Below, in pieces: positions 11,801 through 23,000 of a stretch of DNA of 64,000 nt (positions within the stretch are counted from its first letter, which is position 1; every line of letters begins with the position of its first letter). This stretch comes from Ramazzottius varieornatus (lineage: Eukaryota; Tardigrada; Eutardigrada; Parachela; Ramazzottiidae), in NCBI GenBank assembly GCA_001949185.1, contig BDGG01000018.1, forward strand, positions 69,210-133,209, written 5' to 3'. Under the pieces are notes generated by a model that saw nothing but the letters and a program-made list of their open reading frames with translations, made no database searches and had not been told where the DNA came from. Made by a program: the position numbers and the translations under genes.

Positions 11801-12325
11801 TCACAGCTCGACCACTGCTAACTCGTTTTCGCGGTTACGCTCATCCTGCCGAACGCGGTCTTCCTTGAAGCGTGGATTTGCCTTGGCTTCGTCCTCCTTC
11901 CTTCTATCGTTCATCAGACGAGCTTCCTCAAGAGCATGGTCTTCCGCGCGTCGCTGGTCTTCTTGCTGGCGCTCTGCACGCACGCGTGCGTCTCTGACTT
12001 CTTTGTCGGCTAAGAAAGCCAGAAAACCGTCACGTCGCGCAGCGTCTCGCATAGGTGGACGGGTAGCTCGGAGTGGCTCAACACATATGCTCTGATGACG
12101 GCCCCACTTCAAACATTTGAAGCAAAACGCGCTTTTACGGTACAGGTCGTCCTGCGTGAGTACTAAAAAAACAGACTGTTTAGAATTTTGTTTACGCTTA
12201 CCAGTTGAAAGTACGGTTCTGTGATCGGCAGTCAAGCTCGCAGAGCGAACGCTTACTTTGATTAGCTTTCTGAGCAGGAGGGCGGTATTCTGGCGCAGAG
12301 GTGGATGGGCTGTTGCCCTCGACAT
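11801..12325 (-). CDS. Basic/acidic coiled-coil protein with Cys-rich knuckle, inside transposon
   Basis: A 174-aa frame starting at ATG 12325. Near residue 90 it has CFKCLKWGRHQSIC, a CxxC...H...C pattern close to, but not exactly, a CCHC zinc knuckle (x5 and x3 instead of x4 and x4). The second half (residues 110-170) is a long charged helix full of Arg, Glu and Asp. It lies inside the inverted repeats at 1491/12957 and could be an accessory protein of that element. I do not recognise a family; the knuckle may be coincidental. Confidence 0.35.
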   Translation of the reverse strand: MSRATAHPPLRQNTALLLRKLIKVSVRSASLTADHRTVLSTGKRKQNSKQSVFLVLTQDDLYRKSAFCFKCLKWGRHQSICVEPLRATRPPMRDAARRDGFLAFLADKEVRDARVRAERQQEDQRRAEDHALEEARLMNDRRKEDEAKANPRFKEDRVRQDERNRENELAVVEL

Positions 12326-12957
12326 GTTCTGTAATCAGGCAGATATACAGGCTGGACGTCTCTTCATGATACTGCTAACAGATCCGTACGATACCTTGGT
12401 TATCCAAGTTTCCCGCGCGGACTTCCGGCGCATTCTGCTCTCCGTTTAACGTATGTTCCACATCTATTTCAACAAGCATGGCTCCCACCTTCGTTAGCAG
12501 GAAGATCGAAATAAAGAAAGCGATACTGACGGTTGACTCGGCTGTCAATGCGGTGATGAACCTGCGGAAGCGAAACATTCGTGTCAGCTGAGCTGACAAC
12601 CGACGAGCTATCGTCCCATTCTTCTGCCGCCGTCTTTCCGGTAACCATGTTGGTAGCGGTCGGGGTGAGTCCGCTTTCTTTTATGGGTGGAAGTTCTGCA
12701 GAGTCTGGATGTTGGAAGATGGCATAGGCTAGCAGAAGATCAGTTTAATTATGAGAAAACGGAAAATCAGAAACGGAAAATCGGAGATGACTAAATGTGA
12801 CGGATGTTCGCAGTTGCGCACGTGAAAAGCAAGATGCTCACGTTTCCGTCACCAAAGCCACAACAAAGGTTGATTTAGGGCGGAGTCGATTCGGTCAAAT
12901 GTGAGAGTATGTGAGAGTTCGAAACGTGATCGGTTGATTGATTTTGCGCACAGTCCC

Positions 12958-13985
12958 TAGTGTTTTGTAATTTCAGTTCCATAAAACTGGCATTTTTGTT
13001 CGGTACCCCGCGCTGGATGGGTAAGCGTCTAGAATGACTCTCTGGTCTTTCGTGTAGACTACGTCGTTCCCGGTATCGAGTACGGATGGCTGCCGTCAGA
13101 ACGTCTGTTATGCACTACGAAGGAACCGCGGTACATCGCGTAAGCGTAAACTTGATCCTCAGAAACAGAACCCTAGACAGGCCCACCGGGTGTTGGTTGC
13201 GCTTAAGAGAGGACGTACTCCGCCTCTTTTGCGAAGCACTACGTACGCATTGTAGTCCTGAGCGGCGGTGCAACACGCACCAGCGCACCGCCGCTCAGTC
13301 AGTCGGGCACTTGGGGTGCTTCATAAGGTGAGAAGATGATGCGTCTACGTGCATATCGCGTGCCTCTCATTAACGGTCACTATTTGAATTACCGACATCG
13401 TGGATTTCAATTGTACATTAAAATATCGTCGCGTCGTGTTATTTTAACGATTGAAATAGCTAATTTAAAATGGTCGAAAATCGACCGTTTTGAATTTAAC
13501 TGTGATAGTTAAAATTGGCGAACTCAGCCAACGGATTTTACTATATAGTAAAATTATAGCGAAATTGGCTGGATGGTGGGGTAGTAAAATTGATAATCAA
13601 AATTAGGTCAAACTGCAATTAAAATAAGCCTAAAACGCGGTAAAAGGGCCGAAAGCGTGCGATCTGCGATATTTTTTGCATGATTTTCGTTGTTTGACAC
13701 TGGACAACATCCGCAAAACGCAACCTAGGTCCCGCGTATGAGCTCAGTTTGCGCACCGGGTGAAGACCAAGCGCACCAGGTCAAGCGCACCGGGTCTTGA
13801 CCGGGTCATGCGAAACGAGCGGCGTACCACATAGTTTCGTCCCGCGCACCGTGAATTGTGCGTTTTGTGCCGCTGCGGTGCATTGGTTCAAAATCTGAAG
13901 AGCTAACAGTGCGTCAGCATGGCGTAAAATGTGCCACGTTGGATCGCCCACAATTGACGTAATTAAAATTTCTGCTGCTCACACA
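12958..13985. other. AT-rich interspersed sequence, no gene
   Basis: From about 13370 to 13640 it is a chain of AATT-containing words (TTTAAAATGG, TAGTAAAATTG). The same kind of sequence resumes at 14568-14697 and 15697-15780, between and beyond the next two hAT insertions, so it was one AT-rich repeat before they landed. From 13740 to 13810 short GCGCACCGGGT words recur. Confidence 0.45.
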
Positions 13986-14559
13986 TAGGGATGTTAATGG
14001 TTGGTTAAACGGTTAAACGGTTGGATACACGGTTGGACAAAACTTTATCCGGATACAGTGTGGTTGGTTAAAAGACTTATCCTTATCCAGCTCTCTGGTT
14101 AAAACTTATCCGGATTATCGGGATATTATCCGGTTAAAATTCCGGTTAAAGATTCTCGTCAGTTTTTAGCTGTGAGTCGAAGCTGTCGAACCTTCGCTCT
14201 GTTTACTCGTCATCGTCAATCATCATCGCAACCATAGCTTCGAAGACATCAGTCCAAGAATTCAAGCATAACATGGCTTGGATGGCTTCAGGCTCAAGTC
14301 GATTACGAAGGACGGTTATGTATCGACCGCTACCAGAAAAGGCACTTTCTGATGGCATGGCAGCCAGACTACAGCTCGTAACCTACACCATGTTGCTTTG
14401 ATTTTCTGATTGATTCGAAGCTCACTAACCGGATAAAATCCGGATCCTATCCGGTTGGTTAAGAGATTTATCCGGCTAATAAGCGGATGGCTGATATGCT
14501 TATCCAATCCGTCTTTTATCCGGATGTATCCGTCGTCGGTTGGTTAATTAACATCCCTA
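13986..14559 (-). mobile_element. Deleted hAT element, perfect 8-bp TSD
   Basis: The left end TAGGGATGTTAATGG mirrors the right end ATTAACATCCCTA. The 8-bp target duplication CTCACACA is perfect (13978-13985 and 14560-14567). The 574-bp interior is rich in ATCCGG/TTAACC words and keeps, on the minus strand at about 14215-14373, the end of a hAT transposase: SAFSGSGRYITVLRNRLEP, the signature of the C-terminal dimerisation domain. It is a non-autonomous internal-deletion derivative. Confidence 0.9.
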
Positions 14560-14697
14560 CTCACACAAGTAAAATCAATACATGATAAAAATTTTTACGA
14601 GAGCCGTTTCCTGCAATTGAAATTATAAAATTTAGCAGAATTCTAATGATTTTAATAATTAGAATTCCAAAATTCATAGTGAAATAACACTGGTCGC

Positions 14698-15696
14698 TAG
14701 GGTTGTTAATGGATGGATAAACGGTTAAATGGATGGATAAGCGGATGGGTAAGAAATCCGGATACCATTTGGATAGATAAAAGGTTTATGCGTATCCAGC
14801 TTCTTGGATAAAACTTTTATCCGGATTATCCGAATATTATCCGGTTAAACCAATTAGATACAAACTATATGTTCAATGATTAGAGCCAAACCGAAACTAC
14901 CAAACTCTGTAGCGTATCTGTTCATCGTCTGTCATCATTGCTACCATAGCTTCAAAAACCACCGTTCAAGAGTTCAGACATAACATGGCCTGAAGGGCCT
15001 CAGGTTCTAGGCGGCTACGAAGGACTGTAACGTATCGACCACAACCAGAGAATGCACTCTCAGGAGGCACAGAAGAAGCCTGTGCAGCCAGAACATCCTT
15101 CGCAATGCGGTATAATGTCGGATAGCGGCTTTCCGACATGCTCCAAAATTCCAGGACATCTCTTTTGACTGATTCCTTTGGATCCAGAAAGAATTGGTCA
15201 TCTTCGTTAAACTGGGAGTCTACTGCCGAAGTGACTTGCGCCATCATCCGTTCGCAGATAGGCAGCTGCGTATTCGGAGGTGGAGCAGTAGACATCTCGG
15301 CAATGTCGGTCTTCCTCTTTGGCTGTAATAAAAACAACTTACAAACAGCAGGACCAATAGTTCGTAAGAACGGAAGAGTGTAACGAAAAACAATGTTCAA
15401 TCAGTCGACTTCCGATAAGCTTGTAACAGCAGAGATTGCGCATCGTTATGATTCTTCCAGACTGCTACGTAACGTTAGTCAGACGAGTTGGGCTGTTCTG
15501 CTTTGATTGTCTGTTTTATTGATTCAGGTAGGTTCATCCGAATAAACCTCAGATGGATAGAGATGTTATCCGGATCATATCCGGATGGATAAGAGTTTCA
15601 TCCGATTCGGAGCTGGATGGATAAAATTCTTATCCAATCCATGTTTTATCCGGATATCCGGATAAATCCGTTGCGGATGGATAATTAACATCCCTG
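14698..15696 (-). mobile_element. Second copy of the same hAT family, with dimerisation-domain ORF
   Basis: Starts TAGGGTTGTTAATGG and ends ATTAACATCCCTG. The flanks CTGGTCGC / ATGGTCGC agree at 7 of 8 positions, as expected for an aged target duplication. A minus-strand frame (15400-14966, 144 aa) holds VLEFWSMSESRYPTLYRIA followed by PPESAFSGCGRYVTVLRSR, the hAT C-terminal dimerisation domain; the rest of the transposase is absent. It landed only 138 bp from the copy at 13986, in the same AT-rich repeat. Confidence 0.88.
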
Positions 15697-15989
15697 ATGG
15701 TCGCGTCTCAACGATTGCAGTTCAATCCCGATTAACATCGAGATGCACAATCCAAAATTTTTAATTTGAATTGCTGTATCGGACTCCGAAAACAATGATC
15801 AAGAGCTGATCTTAATTTTCTGAAACGGCCAAGTTGGCCCGCGTGGCGATTTAAGAACTATGGCCGTTAAAAAATCACCAAGAGCTGTTGGATGAATTGG
15901 CCAGGAGGCTAAATGTACCACCGATCGGTAGATGATACAGAGCTTATATGACAAAATCTGCCCTGAACGGCCAGCGCCCGGGACCCCGA

Positions 15990-16601
15990 CAGTGCTGGCA
16001 ACGATACGGTATACCGATATCGTATCGAAATATATCGAATCTTTGCGATAAAATATACGGCAGATATCGTATCGAAAATATCGATACGAAACTCGTATCG
16101 AATAATGCAATAAAATGTTCGGCAATATCGTATCGCACCATATCGATATATTTTCGATATATCGATATTTTGCTGAATGGCAAACTCGTCAGTAATATCT
16201 CGTTTAACGGAAGATCATGGTTTCAAAACTTGGTTTTGGCCATGGTGGACCGAGCACACTCCACCAATTCGGTTGTGGTACTAATTCTGTCCAGGTTTCC
16301 ATGTGTTTGAAGTCTTGGTATAATCATATCTATGCTGCATCCGACGCTTTCGATCTGACTAATACTCCATGTGGAAATCGCCTTCTTGTTTTTGGGCTTG
16401 AACCAGTGGAATTCCGAAAAACTAAAATTCCAGAAATATCGATACATCGCTGCGATATGATACGATATATCGAAAATACGGTAACGGAAAAATATCGTAT
16501 CGAAATATCGATATCGAATGAATATCGAAGACCGCGATAAAATATCCGCCGATACTTACCGAAAATATCGTATCGAATTTATCGTGTTTTTGCCAGCACT
16601 A
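15990..16601. mobile_element. hAT-type MITE with ATCGATAT-rich interior
   Basis: The left end CAGTGCTGGCAA and right end TTGCCAGCACTA are inverted repeats (12 bp, first base different). The 8-bp duplication GACCCCGA is perfect (15982-15989 and 16602-16609). The interior repeats ATATCGTATCGAAATATCGATAT in both orientations near each end, with about 250 bp of unrelated sequence between. There is no transposase, so it depended on a hAT enzyme supplied elsewhere. Confidence 0.9.
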
Positions 16602-16616
16602 GACCCCGACCTCGGA

Positions 16617-16870
16617 TGACAGTGCAATGCACTGACAGTTCACTGAGTGCATAACTGTACAGTGTACGACAAAATAAACCGTAAAGAATGGGTGTTGGAT
16701 GGAACCAGATGGATAATGCCAATGAAATTTGCGCATGCAGCAAAATATAATTCTCATTGGCCGAGTGGTAAATAATCTCCAGCCGCACTATAACGTCCAT
16801 TTTAAACGATTAATTTGTCGTACACTGTACAGTACAGCAGTGCAGCTGTCAGCTGTGCAGCGGCCGCGAG
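16617..16870. repeat. Inverted-repeat element (MITE-like)
   Basis: CTGTACAGTGTACGACAAA at about 16650 is inverted at about 16815-16835, and outer parts rich in CAGTGCA/GCAGCTG words also mirror each other imperfectly. About 110 bp lie between the arms. I could not fix the exact ends or a target duplication. Confidence 0.5.
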
Positions 16871-17082
16871 CCGGGGACCGGGGGCATCTAAACGCACAGG
16901 TCGATCGAAATTTCACCCCTAACTTAGTTTCAGACTACACGTACGCGTACTGTTGTCGAAGTTCCTTCATGTCTTCCGCTTCCAATTCGAAAGGATCCGT
17001 TCGGAAGTGCAGGAAACAGCCTCTAATCCTGAGGGACTAGCTGGTCCGTAGTGTCGTTGACGGCCCTGGCAGGAGAGCAAGG

Positions 17083-20000
17083 ATGGAGCATGCCAGCTGG
17101 CAGGTGTTTTGTCCGAAATTCCAAGTGGGAAATGCCAGCCTGTTGGCGATATGGGATCCATCGGTCAACGATTTCACATTTTGTTACCGTCAACTATTTC
17201 TGGGCATATCACATACATTATTGCTCCTTACTTGTGGTTTCTACGTGGGCAGACTCTCATGGAGGAGACTGAATGCCCCAGTGCTGAGCCCTTCACAAAG
17301 AGCCACACTTGGTATTTCCACGGCAGCTTGGATCATCCGCCTGATCGCCTCTGTAGGGACGGTGCTTTCGCTCTTGCTGTCCTTCTTTCTGCAGATACTT
17401 TGGCTAAAGGACTGGCCAGCGTTTGGCGTCGTTTCCTACGCCCAAAGCTCAATGTAAGATAAGCCATGCAGTTTTACGAGGAAATTATCGACGCTGAAAG
17501 TTTCACCTGCGTTGATCGAAGGCGACAGTGCTGTATCACGTGTGATCCTGTATGCATGGCGAGTCAGACACACGGTTTGTTAGTTTTAATGGCAGGTCGA
17601 CGCCCTGGTTGTTTTCGACCGAGTGGCCCGCCATGACAGTTGTGTTTGCACAGTTCGACAGTCTTGAAGCTTTTCCTTATGTGGCGGCGTAGGTTTCCTG
17701 ACTGACTGACTTACGTATGACTATCGCTCTTTGTAGATGTGTCCTGGTATGGATTCTTCATGGACACATAGCCTGGAAGTTGGCTCGATCCGCTCCGTGC
17801 TTGTCCTTCGATGGAGCGGATACCTTCGTCATATTCACAAGCTGGTTTCCCGCATTCCTCATTTGGTCATTCGAGTTCCGCGCCACGTTACTGGGCCATT
17901 CTCCCAACCAAGTAAAATATCCTCCATCCCTTTTGGTTTCTTGGGCTGATCTTTCCATGCAGCGTGGATTTTGTTACAGGTTTTTGTCATTATTACCATA
18001 GTGATCTTCTCGCTGCAAGTCCTCTTCCTGACATCGGGTGTTGTGCAACTGTACAGTTCGTGCATTTATGTCAGAGGCTATGATGTACGCCCCGTGTCTA
18101 GCCGTCGCTCTTCCGTCTCGTCCAACGGCTCCGGCGATATAGATTCTTCGGACAATGTGAACCTCATCAACGGGATGCCGCCCTCCCAGTCGGCATCCTC
18201 CGTTTCCGCATCCACCCTCACCGCTGCCAAACTCGGTCAACCGCACTTCTGGGGCCCCCTCAGGTTCTTGCTTTTCCTATGGGTCGATCCGCTGATGCAA
18301 CAAGGTATTTGAGCACTGAAGAATTCTCTTTCGCCAATACGTCCAGAAAAAGCTCGAAATACCTGCGGCACGGCCTTGACAGCGATACTTGTGTAAATCA
18401 AGGCCGTGCCGGGATAGTATTTGCCGATTTCAAATTGTATGGCAGTCATTCTGCAGGTGCCGATGGCTTTCTTCACAAGGCTGACGATCTCTTTGAACTT
18501 CCTGCCAAGCTCAAAGCCGATGCGCATGCTCAGACTGTGCAGAAAGCGCTGGCCAGAAACCCCAAGACGTCGCGCTTCTATCTGCCGCAAATCCTCATTG
18601 GCATATGGGGCATGCAGTGGCTCTTTCTGGGCATCATGAAGCTGGCCTACTCCTTTTTGCAGTACACTTCGCCCTTGTTCGTCAACGTCCTGGTCTCCAG
18701 CATCGAGAATCCGGCAAGTCAGCCCGAGTACTATGGCTACTTGTTCGGTTTGGGCCTCATTACCGTCAACTTGATGTCGGCCACGACGCAGCTGCACTAC
18801 GCTTTTCAGGTGGAGAAACTGAACTTGTAAGCTCAAGTGCGTCCTTTAACCCTCTAGCTATCTTTACCTGTCTCTTCTCAGCCCTGACAAAAGATGATGA
18901 TCCAATCTAACTTAACATAAATCTTACGACCGAGAAAGGAAAGGTTCGATGTCTGTAGGGCACGGCCTTAACATGGTAAGGCCGTGTCGTAGTGTTCTGC
19001 TGATGCTTTGTTCATTTTGCAGGTGTATGCGAGGTGCTTTGGTGGATACGGTCTACAGTAAGCTGCTGCGCGTTCATACTTCGGCCCTGTCAGAAAGCAT
19101 GGCGTCCAGCCAGGTGGTGAACCTGGTGGGGACGGATTGCGAGAAGGTGTCGGGTAACGTCCAATACCTCCACCAGATGTGGGCCATGCCGCTGCAGATT
19201 GCCGTGGCGCTGTACCTCCTCTACCAACAAGTGGGCTTTGCCTTCATCGGCGGCTTGGTCTTCATCATCCTGCTGGTGCCATTGAACCAGGTGCTGGCCA
19301 GCAAGATTTCCAGCCAGGTGGAGCAGAACCTGAAGGAGCGCGACGCCAGGGTCAGGCTGATGAGCGAGGCGCTGAAGGCCATCAGGGTCATCAAGTTTCA
19401 TGCCTGGGAAAAGTGGTTCTGTAGTCGCGTTGCAGGTGTCCGAATCAAGGAGATGAAGACGGTCAAGACCATCAAGTATCTGGATGCTTGTTGTGTATAC
19501 TTCTGGGCTACTACTCCCATGATCATGTAACAACAGCATTCATAATATACATTAAGCTTTTCCAGCACGGCCTTGTTCCTGTTCAGCATCCTTAGCAAAG
19601 CCGTGCCGTTAATATCTTATGGAAATGAACTGATTGTCTGTTGTCTCAGGTCGGTATTAACCTTCACGACCTACGTGTGGATGGGCAACAGCCTGACAGC
19701 GGCCAAAGTCTTCACATGTCTTTCAGTCTTTGGTTTGGTCATCGTCCCGCTGAACGCCATCCCGTGGATCATCACCGGCACAGTGGAAGCCTGGATCTCG
19801 GCCAAACGCCTACAAAAGTTCCTGACGCTGTCAGAGATCGATGTCGGCACATACTACAGCCTGGAGGAGGGAGACAGTGCCAGTGAGAATGTTGTGACGA
19901 TGCGGAAGGGCTGCTTCAGCTGGAGCAGGCCCAAGGAAGGCCCCACCCTCGACCATAACTTGGTCGACCAAGCAAGTATGCAGCGTCCTTCCATGAAAGA

Positions 20001-23000
20001 GGGCTGAGGGTGGTGTTGCAGGTCAGGTCTGCTGTGGTCGTAGGTGAAGGGAAGAACCAGTTGGTGGATATCGACGTGAGCGTCAAGCGAGGTGAGCTGG
20101 TGGGTGTAGTGGGCAAAGTGGGCTCGGGCAAGAGCTCCTTACTGCAGGCCATCCTAGCTGAGATGTACGCCACCGACGGCATGGTCCAGCTGCAGCCAAA
20201 GTCCTTGCTGGAAGGCTTTGCCTTCGTCCCCCAAGATAACTGGATCCAGCAGGGCACCATCATGTCCAACATTCACTTCTCCCTGCCCACCCTCGACCTC
20301 GACCTCTACCACAAGGTCCTTGAAGCTTGCGCCCTCCAGCAAGATTTGCAGGTAATCAGCACCTTGTTGTTAACCAACAAGTTGGCAGCGGACACAGCTT
20401 TCGAACCTCCAGGCAGCGCTGAAACCTAGTGCCGTTTTGGGTCATGTGGCAGCTCGTCAGAGCAACTGGCCCAGATGGGCTGTTCAAGTGGCGCACCCTT
20501 GCAGCCAGTCACAGTGGTGACGTGCGCCCCTTGGCAAAGAAAATGTATAGCCCCGTTTCTTTGGCGGGCTGCCATGGTGGGTGTTAATCCATTTGGTCAA
20601 AATGCGCAAGTCAGCATGGAATGGGTCTTTTTCCAGGGGTTGACACATGGAAGTCAAACGCAGATTGGCGAGCAGGGTGTGACACTGAGCGGTGGACAGA
20701 AGGCGCGTATCGCTCTGGCGCGGGCTGTACTGCAGAACAAGGAGGTCATCCTTCTGGATGATCCCCTGTCGGCGGTCGACGCCCAAGTGGCTAACCACAT
20801 CTTTGACCAGTGCATCCTCAAGCTGCTACGAGGCAAGACTCGCTTGCTGGTCACCCATCACCTGGACTTTTTGCAGGCCGCCGACCGCATCCTCGTCATG
20901 GAGCAAGGCAAGATTGTCCACAATGGGCCGCCTCACCTCATCTTGCCCACCCTACCCAGCTTTCAAGGACCGAAACGCAAGGCGGAAGGTAGGACAAGCG
21001 CGGTACATCAGCTACTTTGCAACGTAGGGTCTTTGTATCGTCTCTGCTGTGTTTCCTGCAGGAGAAAGGACAACGGAGACGCAGACGGAGACGGAGACAG
21101 AAAGCGATGGGGAGACTTCGGGGCAAAGTGATGGGCCCCAAGTGGCCAAGAAAGGGCGGGAGAGGAAGAGGCGGTCAAAGAGGCAGCTGGTGGAGGAAGA
21201 GCAGCGGGACTACGGCAGCCTCAAGGCTTCCGTCTACAGACAGTACTGGAAAGCCGTCGGCAACTTGTGGGCCATAGCTGTCCTCCTTTCCCTCTTTCTC
21301 ATGCAAGGTACCTTTGGCCTTTTTTTTGCCAACCTGCTTTCTGACGCCACAATCACCAAGAAGCAAAGTCCATCAAGTGTGGCCTGGCTAAAGAGAGGCT
21401 GATTCATTTTGCCCGAGTGGCCCACAGTTGCAGGCAGTGGGCAGTACAATATGCGGCACTTGACATGAGAGGTGGCGCTGGCTTGATGATGACAATTTCC
21501 TTATGGCTGCAGCTTCCTACAATGCGACGGACTGGTGGTTGTCCTACTGGGTGACGCATGAGCAAGTGACCATTAACCCTGTGAGCAACCAGAGCCAGTC
21601 GGACTGGCGGTACTACCTGCAGATCTACAGCTACCTAGGTGCTGGCAACTCCTTGTTGGCCCTGCTTCGTTCCTTCGTCTTTGCCTACGCCGGCCTGCTA
21701 GCGGCCTACCGCCTGCACGACAGGCTGCTGGTCAAAGTGCTGCGTGCTGCCATCAGCTTCTTCGACTCTACGCCCTCCGGCCGCATACTGAACCGCTTCG
21801 CCAAGGATGTCACCTCGGTGGACAACCAGCTGCCCTTCATGCTCAACATTGTCCTGGCCAACATCTTCCAACTGCTGGGCACCTTCATCATCATCTGCTA
21901 CGGCCTTCCATGGTATGTACGTCTTTCAGCAGCCGAAGGCCAGCGGTCGTCGCTGGCAAGGCCTGCGCCATGCCTTGTCTTTGAGGCCTATCGTCTTGCG
22001 TTGCAGGTTCATGTTGGTGCTGATTGGGCTGGCGCCCTTATACTACTTGATCCAGCGCTACTATCGCGCCACTTCGCGAGAGATTAAGCGCATTGCCACG
22101 CTGACGCAGTCGCCCCTCTACACGCTGTACAGCGAGACGGCGGCCGGCCTGCCCACCATACGGGCCATGCGGGCGCAGCCCTACTTTTATGGGCAGCATC
22201 AGCGGCTGCTGGACGACAACCTGCGAGCGCAGTTTGCCGACATGGCCAGCAGCAAGTGGCTGCACATGCGCCTACAGCTGCTGGCCTTGGTCATCATCAG
22301 CGCCGTCGTCCTCATGGCCTTGCTCCTCAAGGCGGCGGCCGGCACTACCGGCTTGGTCCTCTCCTACGCCCTGACCGTCGTTGGCCTGCTGACCAGCTTC
22401 ATTGCCTCCTTCATCGAGACGGAAAAGGAGATGGTCAGCGTCGAGCGCATCGCCCACTACTTGACGGATATCCAAGAGGAAATGTACGATGGCATCTATA
22501 CAGTACGTACCGTCATGCATTTGGCTTCAGCGCCCGCTGTGGCTGCAGCAAAGACCAGGCCGTGCTGCGACTTGTGCCCACCCCATAGCTCTCTTGTTTC
22601 TCCATAGGCTCCTGCCGCTTGGCCTCAGCTGGGCGCCATCGACTTTGAGGATGTTTCTCTGCGCTATCGACCAGACTTGCCGCAAGCACTGAGTGGCCTG
22701 ACATTGGCCGTCAAGCCGGCAGAGAGGATAGGCATTGTAGGGCGGACCGGTGCCGGCAAGTCCTCCTTCTTGCTCATCCTCTTTCGCATGGCCCAAATCC
22801 ATCAGGGCTCCATCTCCGTCGATGGCATCGATATCTCTCACCTTCCTCTCCACCAGCTCAGGTCTCCCACACCCTTCAAACATTATATGGCTTGATCATT
22901 TTCCATCATTGTATGGCACAAGTTGCCGCCATCGATGGAAGAAGGAGCATCGTCTCTGTCTCTGACCATGATTGCTGGCCTATTGGCTGATGAGGGCCAT

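Larger units (their letters stand above)
1491..12957. mobile_element. Composite DNA transposon bounded by imperfect ~90-bp inverted repeats
   Basis: The left end (about 1494-1585) and the right end (about 12868-12957) are inverted copies. Both contain TGCGCAAAATCAATCAACCG near the tip, followed by CTCTCAC-rich sequence and CGACTC. TAG lies on both outer sides and may be a 3-bp target duplication. Inside are a minus-strand transposase relic (2113-4503), a complete Harbinger insertion (4814-7718), and a second Harbinger pair (about 8415-11100) with a basic minus-strand frame (11801-12325). The TIR and TSD size suit the PIF/Harbinger group, so the second pair may be the original cargo and the rest later insertions. 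The pairing of ends is seen directly; the history is inference. Confidence 0.5.

Noticed and set aside
12961-16000. Search for the missing right end of the hAT fragment at 1320
   Set aside because: No inverted CAGTG-type end of that family found; other hAT ends here belong to a different family.
19573-20007. Reading ABCC10 exon 6 straight through to 20007
   Set aside because: It meets a stop and misses the start of NBD1; the spliced reading keeps phase into Walker A.
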